From assembly GCF_004792415.1 (NCBI RefSeq), contig NZ_CP038853.1:310001-374000 (forward strand): a stretch of DNA of 64,000 nt, given 5' to 3'. Made by a program: the position numbers and the translations under genes. The notes below the pieces were generated by a model. It did no database searches. It had not been told where the DNA came from and was given only the letters and a program-made list of their open reading frames with translations. This DNA is from Pantoea vagans. Lineage in GTDB: Bacteria > Pseudomonadota > Gammaproteobacteria > Enterobacterales > Enterobacteriaceae. This document shows, piece after piece, positions 47,095 through 55,610 of the stretch (position 1 is the first letter of the stretch; each line of letters opens with the position of its first letter).

Positions 47095-47589
47095 TCAGGC
47101 TTTAATCCGCGCCATATAATGCGCGTCGATGAGTTCACCGTGCCGTATGGCGAAACCTCTGGCCGTTCCCTCAATCTCAAAACCGAAACGCTGATAAAGG
47201 GCGATGGCTGGGGCATTATCGACGAAGACCGTCAGCTCCATCCGGCTCACCTGTAGCCAGTTGTCGCACAACGAGACCATTTCACGCATGAGTGCAGTGC
47301 CGACGCCTCGCTGCCGGTAACGCTCATCCACGCCCATCCCCAGCGAGGCGACGTGACGGCGTCTGGGGCGCGCTACTGCGTCCAGCGCGCACTGGCCAAC
47401 AACCTCTTCGCCGATGCAGGCCACCAGCAGATGTGAATGGGGCTGTGGCGAAGCGAGTCGGGTCTGCCACATCTGTAGCGATGAGTGAGGCAGATGCAGC
47501 GTGCTGGCCTGGGTATCTGGCTGACTGTAAATCCTGTGCAGCGCTGCGGCATCTTCTGGCATGACGTGGCGGACAACTATTTCACTCAT
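47095..47589 (-). CDS. yhhY: L-amino acid N-acetyltransferase (YhhY/AaaT)
   Basis: GNAT-family enzyme of 164 residues; the E. coli orthologue acetylates free amino acids such as phenylalanine and methionine. Acetyl-CoA-binding motif A reads RYRQRGVGTALMREMVSLCD. VDNAPAIALYQRFGFEIEG and the C-terminal DAHYMARIK are diagnostic. The ATG at 47589 behind AGGAG matches E. coli; the frame runs back to 47649. It is divergent from ryhB, as in E. coli. Confidence 0.93.
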   Translation of the reverse strand: MSEIVVRHVMPEDAAALHRIYSQPDTQASTLHLPHSSLQMWQTRLASPQPHSHLLVACIGEEVVGQCALDAVARPRRRHVASLGMGVDERYRQRGVGTALMREMVSLCDNWLQVSRMELTVFVDNAPAIALYQRFGFEIEGTARGFAIRHGELIDAHYMARIKA

Positions 47590-47668
47590 GATCGCTCCTT
47601 TAGCCCATAAAAACCTTTTAAACATCAAGGTATTCAGATCATTAATCAAGCTAAAAAGTGAAAATGAC

Positions 47669-47702
47669 TTTACAGACGCGAATGATAATGATTATTATTG
47701 CC
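47669..47702 (+). promoter_or_regulatory. ryhB promoter with Fur box
   Basis: TTTACA (47669-47674) and TATTAT (47693-47698), 18 bp apart, form a promoter whose start point fits 47705. GATAATGATTATTATTG (47684-47700) overlaps the -10 and closely matches the Fur consensus GATAATGATAATCATTATC, so Fe-Fur is expected to repress it. Confidence 0.88.
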
Positions 47703-47704
47703 AT

Positions 47705-47800
47705 GCGTTTCCGGGAGGTCGCCCGACAGCCTGGAAAAGCACGACATTGCTCACATTGCTTCCAGTATTATTTCGCCAGCTTAGATGCTGGCTTTTTTTT
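47705..47800 (+). ncRNA. ryhB: Small regulatory RNA RyhB
   Basis: About 95 nt. The seed and core AAAAGCACGACATTGCTCAC then ATTGCTTCCAGTATTA are practically identical to E. coli RyhB. A 5' hairpin and an intrinsic terminator (GCCAGC-TTAGAT-GCTGGC followed by eight T, 47775-47800) complete the sRNA. RyhB represses mRNAs of iron-using proteins with Hfq when iron is scarce. Location beside yhhY matches E. coli, where yhhX lies on its other side; here yhhX is absent and yhhW follows. Confidence 0.95.
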
Positions 47801-47935
47801 GCCTACTCTCCTTCAATGCTTTTCAGCCACTCCTGAACGATCATTCAATGAATTTGAACAGAGGAGTGAAGTTTTTCAGCTATCAATCAAACCGCCTCAG
47901 GGACACACTATAAAAAACATTGAGGAGATTTGAAC

Positions 47936-48631
47936 ATGATCTATGTACGCAAAGCTGAAGAACGCGGTCACGCAAACCATGGCTGGCTGGATAGCTGGCA
48001 TACCTTCTCTTTCGCCAGCTATCACGATGCGAACTTCATGGGTTTCTCCGCGCTGCGGGTCATTAATGAAGATGTGATCGATGGCGGTCAGGGATTTGGC
48101 ACCCATCCGCATAAAGATATGGAAATTCTGACCTACGTGCTTTCCGGTACGGTTGAGCATCAGGACAGCATGGGCAACAAAGAGCAGATCCCGGCTGGTG
48201 AGTTCCAGATCATGAGCGCCGGCACCGGCGTGCGTCACTCTGAGTACAACGCCAGCGAAAGCGAGCCGTTGCACCTTTATCAGATCTGGATCATTCCTGA
48301 GCGTACCGGCATTGAGCCACGCTACGATCAGCGCCGCTTCCCGGATGTGCAGGGACGTCAGCTGGTGTTAAGCCCGGATGCCCGTGAAGGGTCGCTGAAA
48401 GTTTATCAGGACATGACCTTATCGCGCTGGGTACTGGCTGCCGGTGAGCAGGATAACGTCGCGATTGATGCGGGACGTCGTATCTGGATTCAGGTCGTGA
48501 AAGGTGATGTCACCGTTAACGGCAACGCGGTTACCACCAGCGATGCTCTGGCGATCTGGGACGAAAGCGCGCTGACGATTGAAGCCAGCTCGGCGGCCGA
48601 AGTCCTGCTGTTTGATCTGCCACCTGTCTAA
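47936..48631 (+). CDS. yhhW: Pirin-family quercetin 2,3-dioxygenase YhhW
   Basis: Bicupin protein of 231 residues; E. coli YhhW oxidises quercetin in vitro, physiological role unknown. The N-terminal cupin metal site is visible in GTHPHKDMEILTYVLSGTVE with the later H in GVRHSEYN. The ATG at 47936 is preceded by GAGGAG eight bases away and equals the E. coli start. A GC-rich hairpin (48640-48661) follows the stop. Confidence 0.94.
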   Translation: MIYVRKAEERGHANHGWLDSWHTFSFASYHDANFMGFSALRVINEDVIDGGQGFGTHPHKDMEILTYVLSGTVEHQDSMGNKEQIPAGEFQIMSAGTGVRHSEYNASESEPLHLYQIWIIPERTGIEPRYDQRRFPDVQGRQLVLSPDAREGSLKVYQDMTLSRWVLAAGEQDNVAIDAGRRIWIQVVKGDVTVNGNAVTTSDALAIWDESALTIEASSAAEVLLFDLPPV

Positions 48632-48639
48632 GCAGATAA

Positions 48640-48661
48640 CGGGCGCGCCTCGTCGCGCCCG
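48640..48661 (+). terminator. Hairpin after yhhW
   Basis: CGGGCGCG/CGCGCCCG, eight perfect pairs with a six-base loop, nine bases after the yhhW stop. The following GTTAGGAATTTT is a poor U tract, so terminator activity is likely but not certain. Confidence 0.55.
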
Positions 48662-48733
48662 GTTAGGAATTTTGTGACAGAAAAGTGATAGACTCATCGT
48701 ACTTTAGCTTTCAGGGTGATCCCAGGCGCTACG

Positions 48734-49729
48734 ATGAAGAAGAAAAGACCGGTATTACAGGACGTTGCCGATCGCGTCGGCATTACTAAAATGACCGTCA
48801 GCCGTTACCTGCGTAATCCTGAGCAGGTCTCTGTTGCCCTGCGGGACAAGATTGCAGTGGCACTGGATGAGCTGGGTTATATCCCCAATCGCGCCCCCGA
48901 TATGCTTTCTAACGCTACCAGCCGTGCCATCGGTGTGCTGCTGCCGTCGCTCACCAACCAGGTTTTTGCTGACGTATTGCGCGGCATTGAAGCCGTCACT
49001 GACGAAGCCAACTATCAGACGCTGGTCGCCCACTTTGGTTACAACCCGCAAAAAGAGGAGCTGCAACTGCGCTCGCTGCTGGGCTGGAACATCGATGGCG
49101 TCATCCTCACCGAACGCACCCACACGCCAGGCACGCTGCGTATGCTGGAAGTGGCCGGTATTCCGGTGATTGAGGTGATGGACAGCGTTACACCCTGCCT
49201 GGACATGGCGGTCGGCTTTGATAACGTCGAAGCGGCCCGGCAGATGACGCAGGCGATCCTCAGCAAAGGCCATCGTCACACCGTCTATCTTGGCGCACGC
49301 CTTGATGAACGTACGCTGCAAAAGCAGCGCGGTTATGAAATCGCCATGCGCGAAGCGGGTCTGACGCCGCACAGCGTGATGATGGAGGATGCCTCATCAT
49401 TCAGCGCCGGTGGCGATCTGCTGCGCGAAGCACAACGTCTCTATCCTGAAACGGATAGCCTGTTCTGTACCAATGATGACCTGGCGGTCGGCGCGATGTT
49501 TGAGTGTCAGCGCCAGGGATTGCAGGTACCCACTCAGATGGCGATAGCGGGTTTTCACGGCCATGATATCAGTCAGGTCGTCACACCACAGCTGGCGACA
49601 GTGCTGACGCCGCGCGACCGCATGGGCCGTGAAGCGGCGGCGATGTTGCTGGCGCGCATTGCCGGTGAGAGCAGTGATGATCCGCTGCGGGATATCGGTT
49701 TTGAGATCAGTGAAGGTGGCAGCATCTGA
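48734..49729 (+). CDS. gntR: Gluconate utilisation repressor GntR (LacI family)
   Basis: LacI-type repressor of gluconate uptake and phosphorylation, released by gluconate. 331 residues, equal to E. coli. The helix-turn-helix is VLQDVADRVGITKMTVSRYL and the hinge RAPDMLSNATSRAIGVLLPS; the sugar-binding core follows with GFHGHDISQV near the C-terminus. An earlier in-frame ATG at 48716 is passed over in favour of 48734 (MKKKRPVLQ), the E. coli start. Upstream of gntKU, separated by their operator. Confidence 0.96.
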   Translation: MKKKRPVLQDVADRVGITKMTVSRYLRNPEQVSVALRDKIAVALDELGYIPNRAPDMLSNATSRAIGVLLPSLTNQVFADVLRGIEAVTDEANYQTLVAHFGYNPQKEELQLRSLLGWNIDGVILTERTHTPGTLRMLEVAGIPVIEVMDSVTPCLDMAVGFDNVEAARQMTQAILSKGHRHTVYLGARLDERTLQKQRGYEIAMREAGLTPHSVMMEDASSFSAGGDLLREAQRLYPETDSLFCTNDDLAVGAMFECQRQGLQVPTQMAIAGFHGHDISQVVTPQLATVLTPRDRMGREAAAMLLARIAGESSDDPLRDIGFEISEGGSI

Positions 49730-49823
49730 TTGTGATGTTTTTATGAGTCAGCTCACACTTTCATGCTTTTCCTGGTAAAAAGGTTGCCAGGCTGTTAACC
49801 GGCCAGGAGAATGAGAAACGACA

Positions 49824-49840
49824 TTGTTATCGGTAACATT
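49824..49840 (+). promoter_or_regulatory. GntR operator upstream of gntK
   Basis: TTGTTATCGGTAACAT (49824-49839), read on the other strand as ATGTTACCGATAACAA, fits the gluconate operator consensus ATGTTA-N4-TAACAT with one mismatch. It lies about 30 bp before the gntK start in the promoter region. Confidence 0.85.
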
Positions 49841-49869
49841 GGCAAATTCTCACCTGCCGGAGCAGAAAA

Positions 49870-50406
49870 ATGACAACGCAATCCCCGTCGCATCACGTTT
49901 TTATCCTGATGGGCGTTTCAGGCAGCGGAAAATCTGCTGTCGCCAACCAGGTCTCTCACCAGCTGAATACCGCTTTTCTTGACGGTGATTTTCTCCACCC
50001 GCGCGCCAACATCCTGAAGATGGCCGATGGTCATCCGCTGGATGACAGCGATCGCCAGCCGTGGTTACAGGCGCTGAACGATGCCGCGTTTGCCATGCAG
50101 CGTACCCAGGCGATCTCCATCATTGTCTGCTCAGCCCTGAAAAAAAGTTATCGCGACATTCTGCGTCAGGGCAATGACAACCTGCGTTTCGTCTACCTGA
50201 AAGGCGATTTCGACACCATCGAAGCCCGCCTGAAGGCGCGTAAAGGCCACTTCTTCAAGCCGCAGATGCTGGTCACCCAGTTTGCCACGCTGGAAGAGCC
50301 GGGCAGTGATGAGCCGGATGTCCTGGTCGTGGATATCGCGCATTCACTGGACGAGGTGGTGGCGGCTACGGTTGCGACTATCCAGGACGCTATCAGCCAG
50401 GATTAG
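49870..50406 (+). CDS. gntK: Gluconokinase
   Basis: Phosphorylates D-gluconate to 6-phosphogluconate for the Entner-Doudoroff and pentose phosphate routes. 178 residues with the P-loop MGVSGSGKSAVA, the substrate loop GDFLHPRANILKMADGHPLDD (20 shown: DFLHPRANILKMADGHPLDD) and the lid KARKGHFFKPQMLVTQF. Two bases separate it from gntU, forming a gntKU unit. Confidence 0.96.
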   Translation: MTTQSPSHHVFILMGVSGSGKSAVANQVSHQLNTAFLDGDFLHPRANILKMADGHPLDDSDRQPWLQALNDAAFAMQRTQAISIIVCSALKKSYRDILRQGNDNLRFVYLKGDFDTIEARLKARKGHFFKPQMLVTQFATLEEPGSDEPDVLVVDIAHSLDEVVAATVATIQDAISQD

Positions 50407-50408
50407 AG

Positions 50409-51749
50409 ATGAATACCGCAACACTCGTTTTGACCGCAGCAGGCTCCGTCCTGCTGCTGCTTTTTCTGGTGATGAAGGCCCGTATGCACGCCTTTGTCGC
50501 GCTGATGTTAGTCTCCATCGGTGCCGGGCTCTTTTCCGGCATGCCACTGAATAAAATCGCGGAAACCATGCAGAAGGGGATGGGCGGCACGCTCGGCTTC
50601 CTTGCCATTGTGGTCGCGCTGGGCGCGATGTTCGGCAAAATCCTGCATGAAACCGGCGCCGTGGATCAAATCGCCATCCGGATGCTGAAAACCTTTGGTC
50701 AGAGCCGCGCCCATTATGCAATGGGGATTGCCGGTCTGATCTGCGCGCTGCCGCTTTTCTTTGAGGTGGCGGTGGTGCTGTTAATCAGCATCGCGTTTGC
50801 GGTGGCGCGGCGAACCGGTGGCAATCTGGTGAAGCTGGTGATCCCGCTGTTTGCCGGTGTGGCCGCGTCGGCGGCGTTCCTGCTGCCCGGACCGGCTCCG
50901 ATGCTGCTGGCTTCACAGATGCACGCGGACTTTGGCTGGATGATCCTGCTGGGCCTCTGTGCGGCGATCCCGGGCATGCTGATTGCCGGGCCGCTGTTTG
51001 GCAACTTCATCGGCAATCACGTTACCTTCAGCGCACCGCCGGAAGATCATCAGCCGGATGTCGATGAGAGCAAGCTGCCGTCGTTTGGCTTCAGCCTCTC
51101 ACTGATCCTGTTCCCGCTGGTGCTGGTCGGCCTGAAAACCATCGGCGCACGCTTCACGACCGAAGGCACCACGCTGTACGAGTGGCTGGAATTTATCGGC
51201 CATCCTTTCACCGCCATTCTGCTGGCGCTGCTGGTGGCGATTTATGGCCTGGCTTACCGTCAGGGTATGGATAAAGAGCGGGTGATGCAGGTGTGCGGCA
51301 GCGCGCTGCAACCGGCCGGGATTATCCTGCTGGTGATTGGTGCGGGTGGCGTGTTCAAGCAGGTGCTGGTGGATTCAGGCGTAGGGCCGGTGCTGGGCAA
51401 TGCGCTGACCGGTGCAGGTCTGCCGATTGCGCTGGCCTGCTTTATCCTGTCGGGCGCGGTGCGGGTGATTCAGGGGTCGGCGACGGTCGCCTGTCTGACC
51501 ACCGTCGGGCTAATCATGCCGGTGATTGAACCGCTGCATTACAGCGGTGCGCAACTGGCAGCGCTGTCGATCTGCATCGGCGGTGGCTCGATTATTATCA
51601 GCCATGTGAACGATGCCGGGTTCTGGCTGTTTGGCCGCTTCACCGGGGCCAGCGAAGCGGAAACGCTGAAGACCTGGACGCTGATGGAGACCATTCTCGG
51701 CACTGTGGGCGCAGTTGTTGGAATGATTGCTTTCGAACTGCTTTCCTGA
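50409..51749 (+). CDS. gntU: Low-affinity gluconate transporter GntU
   Basis: Inner-membrane gluconate/H+ importer of the GntP family, 446 residues with 12 or more hydrophobic segments. LGFLAIVVALGAMFGKILHE, ALPLFFEVAVVLL and GSATVACLTTVGLIMPVI are family motifs. Co-transcribed with gntK and closed by a strong terminator whose T run reaches into the next, opposite gene. Confidence 0.94.
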   Translation: MNTATLVLTAAGSVLLLLFLVMKARMHAFVALMLVSIGAGLFSGMPLNKIAETMQKGMGGTLGFLAIVVALGAMFGKILHETGAVDQIAIRMLKTFGQSRAHYAMGIAGLICALPLFFEVAVVLLISIAFAVARRTGGNLVKLVIPLFAGVAASAAFLLPGPAPMLLASQMHADFGWMILLGLCAAIPGMLIAGPLFGNFIGNHVTFSAPPEDHQPDVDESKLPSFGFSLSLILFPLVLVGLKTIGARFTTEGTTLYEWLEFIGHPFTAILLALLVAIYGLAYRQGMDKERVMQVCGSALQPAGIILLVIGAGGVFKQVLVDSGVGPVLGNALTGAGLPIALACFILSGAVRVIQGSATVACLTTVGLIMPVIEPLHYSGAQLAALSICIGGGSIIISHVNDAGFWLFGRFTGASEAETLKTWTLMETILGTVGAVVGMIAFELLS

Positions 51750-51756
51750 CCAACCC

Positions 51757-51785
51757 GACGGGCTATCTGCCCGTCAGTTTTTTTT
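51757..51785 (+). terminator. Rho-independent terminator of gntKU
   Basis: GACGGGC/GCCCGTC, seven perfect pairs with a five-base loop, followed after AG by eight T. It overlaps the last codons of the opposing DUF805 gene. Confidence 0.88.
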
Positions 51786-52097
51786 CCGCGAGCCGGGGAA
51801 GAGTAAAAAAGGGAACAGCAGATAAGGTGCTACTACCAAAAGGACAATGACGCCGCGTGAATAACCAGCGTCATTTATTCTTCTCACCCCGCAGGAAAAT
51901 AGAGGCAAAATAAACAGCAGCAGCGTGATTAAGCCTATTTCATGCTCTGGCCCGGTAAACCATTGCAGATAACTGCAGAACCAGACCAGCTGAAACAGCA
52001 GGAAAATAAAATAGCTCGTCCTTTCTTCACGCCCTTCATAGTTAAACGTGCGCAGCAGACAGCTTTTGATAATCTGCAGCAGCCTGTTCATGCCCAT
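51774..52097 (-). CDS. DUF805 family membrane protein
   Basis: A 107-residue protein with three hydrophobic helices. The DUF805 pattern is visible in FNYEGREERTSYFIFLLFQL and in GVRRINDAGYSRG. Function is unknown. It is the last of three same-strand genes and overlaps the stop of the previous one by 10 bp, so it is co-translated with it. This block is absent between gntU and yhgN in E. coli. It might be part of an immunity or regulatory function for the first gene (speculative). Confidence 0.7.
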   Translation of the reverse strand: MGMNRLLQIIKSCLLRTFNYEGREERTSYFIFLLFQLVWFCSYLQWFTGPEHEIGLITLLLFILPLFSCGVRRINDAGYSRGVIVLLVVAPYLLFPFLLFPGSRKKN

Positions 52098-52513
52098 TTT
52101 CTTCTTATCAGAGCAAAAACAACCAGCGTGATGGCGGCGGCAAGCAAGTAAACCCAGGCAAAATCAGTGACGTGAACTTGCATCAGTTGTACGTCATTTA
52201 ACGCCGCTTTCTGGCCCGGGACGGATAATACGGTCAGGCCAGCTAAACAGAGTATATTTGCCAGAAAGAATAGCGCCTGAAAAACTGTTTCTTTAGCCAC
52301 GGACAGGGTGGCAATTTTTCTGAAACCCCACCAGGCTACCAGATAAACCAGTAGCCAGAGTAACGCGCAGAGTAGCGGGGCAACCAGATAACTGCGCATA
52401 TCTGTGATCACCCCTGAATGGCCGCTGCTGGCATACTCCAGGACTTCCTGAAGGGAGAAGTAACCTGTTATCAGATAGAGCGCGCCGAATAAAAAGGGTA
52501 ATAACAACCTCAT
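52088..52513 (-). CDS. Polytopic membrane protein of unknown function
   Basis: Unrecognised protein of 141 residues with four predicted membrane helices: about 2-20, 47-67, 77-99 and 117-136 (LLPFLFGALYLITGYFSL, YLVAPLLCALLWLLVYLVAW, AWVYLLAAAITLVVFALI). The loop before the last helix (SVPGQKAALNDVQLMQVHVTD) is the main polar segment. Its ATG overlaps the stop of the upstream soluble gene (ATGA). As a small membrane partner coupled to a putative peptidase, it could be an immunity protein (speculative). Confidence 0.65.
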   Translation of the reverse strand: MRLLLPFLFGALYLITGYFSLQEVLEYASSGHSGVITDMRSYLVAPLLCALLWLLVYLVAWWGFRKIATLSVAKETVFQALFFLANILCLAGLTVLSVPGQKAALNDVQLMQVHVTDFAWVYLLAAAITLVVFALIRRKWA

Positions 52514-53091
52514 TGCATTTCCCTCCGGGTTTTCAGACGCTGCATCAGCTGCGGCAGCTCTTTTCCGGGGTCCACCATCACCAGCTGTTTACTTTTTGCA
52601 TCGTATTTCGCGGCGGCGGTCGGGTCACCTTTACCGCCCTCCGCCATCACAAAGCGTGCATCTGCACGGCCATAAAGGCCGACATGCGGGAAGGGATCGC
52701 TGCCAAAGGCCAGCACGTTTCGGCCAGGCAGGGTATATTCTCTGGTCAAAAAATCCGGGATTTTTTTTGAGTCGACGCCTGAGAAAGGCGTAGTGACAAA
52801 GCGGGAACCTGCATAATCGAGGGAAAAGCAGGTACTGCTATCGGCTGCATTTTTCTGTACCAAATCCGCGCCAAACAGGATTTTTAAACGCTGCCAGACC
52901 GTCGCGCTGTCGGGTTCGATCTTTGTGCCTTCCAGATAAACATCTTGTTTATGATAAAGTTGGTAAACCATTTTGTGAATCTGCATCATGGAGGCGCCAA
53001 CACCGTGCCAGTTCGGTGCATCCCTGCTGTAAAGCCGCTCAACGATAATAAAGACGCCTGTCCCGGCATAATTTTCGATACTACCCGCCAT
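52510..53091 (-). CDS. Unknown soluble protein, possibly NlpC/P60-like peptidase
   Basis: A 193-residue protein with no signal peptide or membrane helix, not recognised as a named family. LPGRNVLAFGSDPFPHVGLY followed by GRADARFVMAEGG resembles the PGD-(L/V)-x-F...HVGIYxGxxxFIHA segment of NlpC/P60 and CHAP cysteine peptidases, which would make H136 catalytic. C88 (SSTCFSLDYAG) is a candidate nucleophile 48 residues earlier, but the usual third polar residue is not clear. AAGGAGA lies six bases before the ATG. First gene of a three-gene unit with two membrane proteins. Confidence 0.6.
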   Translation of the reverse strand: MAGSIENYAGTGVFIIVERLYSRDAPNWHGVGASMMQIHKMVYQLYHKQDVYLEGTKIEPDSATVWQRLKILFGADLVQKNAADSSTCFSLDYAGSRFVTTPFSGVDSKKIPDFLTREYTLPGRNVLAFGSDPFPHVGLYGRADARFVMAEGGKGDPTAAAKYDAKSKQLVMVDPGKELPQLMQRLKTRREMQ

Positions 53092-53214
53092 AGAAATCTC
53101 CTTTTTTACAACATTATATTAATATTATTGTTCATTTCAATGTCGTAACTTTGTGATAAACAGGCTGAATTGATGCGGCTGCATGCTTGTCAGTTCAAAA
53201 GGACAAAGGCGCGC

Positions 53215-53808
53215 TTATAACTTCAGATAAGCCCGGATGCCGTCCAGGAACATCTGAGTCGCCAGCATAATCAGTATCAATCCCATCAGGCGTTCCAGCG
53301 CATTCACACCCTTATCGCCCAGCAGACGCAGGAACAGACCTGACATCAACAGAATAGCGACCGTTACACCCCAGGCGATCAGCAGCGCACCCACCAGATG
53401 CGACATCTGATTCGGATACTGATGCGACAGCAGCATCAAAGTGGCCAGTAGCGATGGCCCGGCCACCAATGGAATCGCCAGCGGCACTAGGAACGGCTCT
53501 TCGCCCGCCGGTAAGCCAGAACTGCTGCTTTCGGCCGACGGGAAAATCATCTTGATAGCGATCAGAAACAGGATGATCCCGCCGGAAATCGACACGGTTT
53601 CGGTGCGCAGATTTAAAAACGCCAGGATGCGTTCACCGGTAAACAGGAACAGCAGCATGATGATCAGCGCGATCAGCATTTCGCGGATTAGCACCACCCG
53701 CCGCCGTTTCGGCTCCAGATGCTTTAAAACCGACATAAAAATCGGCAGATTGCCCAGTGGATCCATAATTAACAACAATAATATTGTTGCCGAAATCATT
53801 TCAGTCAT
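53215..53808 (-). CDS. yhgN: MarC family inner-membrane protein YhgN
   Basis: Six-helix inner-membrane protein of 197 residues. Two MarC half-repeats are visible (LLLLIMDPLGNLPIFMSVLK near the N-terminus, LVPLAIPLVAGPSLLATLML in the second half). Despite the family name no drug-efflux role is proven. Divergent from asd across 217 bp; adjacency to asd matches E. coli, while the gntU side is interrupted by the three-gene cassette. Confidence 0.92.
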   Translation of the reverse strand: MTEMISATILLLLIMDPLGNLPIFMSVLKHLEPKRRRVVLIREMLIALIIMLLFLFTGERILAFLNLRTETVSISGGIILFLIAIKMIFPSAESSSSGLPAGEEPFLVPLAIPLVAGPSLLATLMLLSHQYPNQMSHLVGALLIAWGVTVAILLMSGLFLRLLGDKGVNALERLMGLILIMLATQMFLDGIRAYLKL

Positions 53809-54025
53809 CGGTTTTGCGCCATGTTGTTCGCGAAAAAGCGGAGTTATTAGTTACGCTGCTGAAAAAGTTAGCGTAATCGAATTAATTCACTTGCTACCCG
53901 GCCTGCATTTTGTAGAGTGAGAGGACACAGGTAAATCCTATTATTACGCAGAGCGGCGTGAAAATAGCACGCGGCTCTCTCCTCTGAAATGAAAAGCAGG
54001 TGTAACTGCCTTAGACGGACACGAC

Positions 54026-55135
54026 ATGAAGAATGTAGGTTTTGTTGGTTGGCGCGGCATGGTCGGCTCAGTGCTGATGTCCCGCATGAGTGAAGAGCGT
54101 GATTTTGATGCAATCAATCCGGTCTTCTTCTCGACGTCGCAGCATGGTCAGGCGGCACCCGCGTTTGCGGGCAAACAGCAGGGCACCCTGCAGGATGCGT
54201 TTGATATTGAGGCGCTGCGCGCGCTGGATATCATTATCACCTGCCAGGGCGGCGACTACACCAGTGACGTCTATCCAAAGCTGCGCGCCAGCGGCTGGCA
54301 GGGATACTGGATTGATGCGGCCTCCACGCTGCGCATGAAGGATGATGCCATTATCATTCTCGATCCGGTCAACCATGCTGTGATTCGCCAGGGCATTGAC
54401 CGTGGCATCAAAACCTTCGTCGGCGGAAACTGTACCGTCAGCCTGATGCTGATGTCGCTGGGCGGCCTGTTTGCGCAGGATCTGGTTGAGTGGGCGTCGG
54501 TTGCCACCTATCAGGCAGCCTCTGGCGGCGGCGCGCGCCACATGCGCGAACTGCTGACCCAGATGGGCATGCTGCACGATCACGTTGCGCCTGCGCTGCA
54601 GAACCCGGCTTCCGCTATCCTCGACATTGAGCGTAGCGTGACCGATTTCACCCGTTCCGGCACCTTACCGACCGATAACTTCGGCGTACCGCTGGCGGGC
54701 AGCCTGATTCCTTGGATCGACAAGCAGCTGGAAAACGGTCAGAGCCGCGAAGAGTGGAAAGGCCAGGCGGAGACCAACAAGATCCTCGCCACCTCTAAGG
54801 TCATCCCGGTTGATGGGTTATGCGTGCGCGTCGGTGCGCTGCGTTGCCACAGCCAGGCGTTTACGCTGAAGCTGAAACGCGACCTGCCACTGGCTGAAAT
54901 TGAACAGCTGCTGGCCTCGCACAATGAGTGGGTCAAAGTAGTGCCGAATGATCGCGAGCTGACGATGCGTGAACTGACGCCTGCCGCCGTGACCGGCACC
55001 CTGACCACACCGGTTGGCCGTCTGCGTAAGCTGAACATGGGGCCGGAGTACCTTTCCGCCTTCACGGTAGGCGACCAGCTGTTATGGGGCGCTGCCGAAC
55101 CACTGCGTCGCATGCTGCGGTTGCTGACCAACTAA
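54026..55135 (+). CDS. asd: Aspartate-semialdehyde dehydrogenase
   Basis: Reduces aspartyl phosphate to aspartate semialdehyde, the branch point to diaminopimelate, lysine, methionine and threonine. 369 residues: NADP-binding [14 protein letters not shown] at the N-terminus, catalytic C136 in [13 protein letters not shown], and [16 protein letters not shown]. Essential for cell-wall diaminopimelate. No lysine riboswitch was recognised in the 217 bp upstream. Ends at a strong terminator; in E. coli glgB follows directly, here an AT-rich island intervenes. Confidence 0.97.
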   Translation: MKNVGFVGWRGMVGSVLMSRMSEERDFDAINPVFFSTSQHGQAAPAFAGKQQGTLQDAFDIEALRALDIIITCQGGDYTSDVYPKLRASGWQGYWIDAASTLRMKDDAIIILDPVNHAVIRQGIDRGIKTFVGGNCTVSLMLMSLGGLFAQDLVEWASVATYQAASGGGARHMRELLTQMGMLHDHVAPALQNPASAILDIERSVTDFTRSGTLPTDNFGVPLAGSLIPWIDKQLENGQSREEWKGQAETNKILATSKVIPVDGLCVRVGALRCHSQAFTLKLKRDLPLAEIEQLLASHNEWVKVVPNDRELTMRELTPAAVTGTLTTPVGRLRKLNMGPEYLSAFTVGDQLLWGAAEPLRRMLRLLTN

Positions 55136-55222
55136 TCAGCAAACATCGCCACAGGGCGGATTGATGATCAATGCCGACCAGGTGGGGAAAATATGATCGG
55201 TTAAACGCCTGGTCACTATGTG

Positions 55223-55261
55223 AAAGCCCGTAATCATTACTCATGATTGCGGGCTTTTTTT
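55223..55261 (+). terminator. Rho-independent terminator of asd
   Basis: AAAGCCCGTAATCAT pairs with ATGATTGCGGGCTTT (one mismatch) around five bases and runs into seven T. A looser stem, GACCAGG/CCTGGTC (55176-55214), precedes it. Confidence 0.9.
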
Positions 55262-55309
55262 AATGTGCGTGCGTGTTATAGATGTATGAGTTTTTACGCG
55301 CCCGGCTTG

Positions 55310-55610
55310 ACTGATTTTTGCTATCATCAGGTTGCTGAATTCACCTGCCTGTCTTCGTAAATGCCCGTTTCCGAAGAGGAGATATTAAGGATGCATTTGA
55401 TTGATGCTGTCATTAATTACTGCTCCCGGAATTGACCGTGTTTATCTGTTAGCTTCCTGTTACGCTCACGGAGGATTTCATATGTATATTCATTGCTTTC
55501 CGCCCATTAAATAGCTTCTTGTTGAAGTGAACACTCGAATAAAAGCTTCCCCGTTCCTTCCTCTTCCACCGCATGATGCGACCCTGGAGTCCATCCTTCA
55601 GGGCTTTTAA
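55310..55610 (+). other. Leader-like region with two tiny ORFs and a stem-loop
   Basis: An extended -10 (TGCTATCAT, 55319-55327) is followed by GAGGAGATATTAAGG and a 14-codon ORF (MHLIDAVINYCSRN, 55391-55435). Next come ACGGAGGATTTCAT and a 10-codon ORF (MYIHCFPPIK, 55482-55514). A terminator-like stem CCCTG...CAGGG plus CTTTT (55583-55608) closes it. No regulated gene follows on this strand. It looks like a mobile or orphan leader, or a small RNA gene. The rest of the 871-bp gap (55136-56006) is AT-rich with no supported gene. Confidence 0.4.

Noticed and set aside
47658..47933. Possible attenuator leader peptide (MIMIIIAMRF-like) before yhhW
   Set aside because: At first the Ile-rich start plus a terminator looked like an attenuator. 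The same bases are the Fur box and the ryhB sRNA, which explain all the structure.
53809..54025. Lysine riboswitch upstream of asd
   Set aside because: The 217-bp leader is short and I found none of the conserved L-box core; E. coli asd also lacks one.
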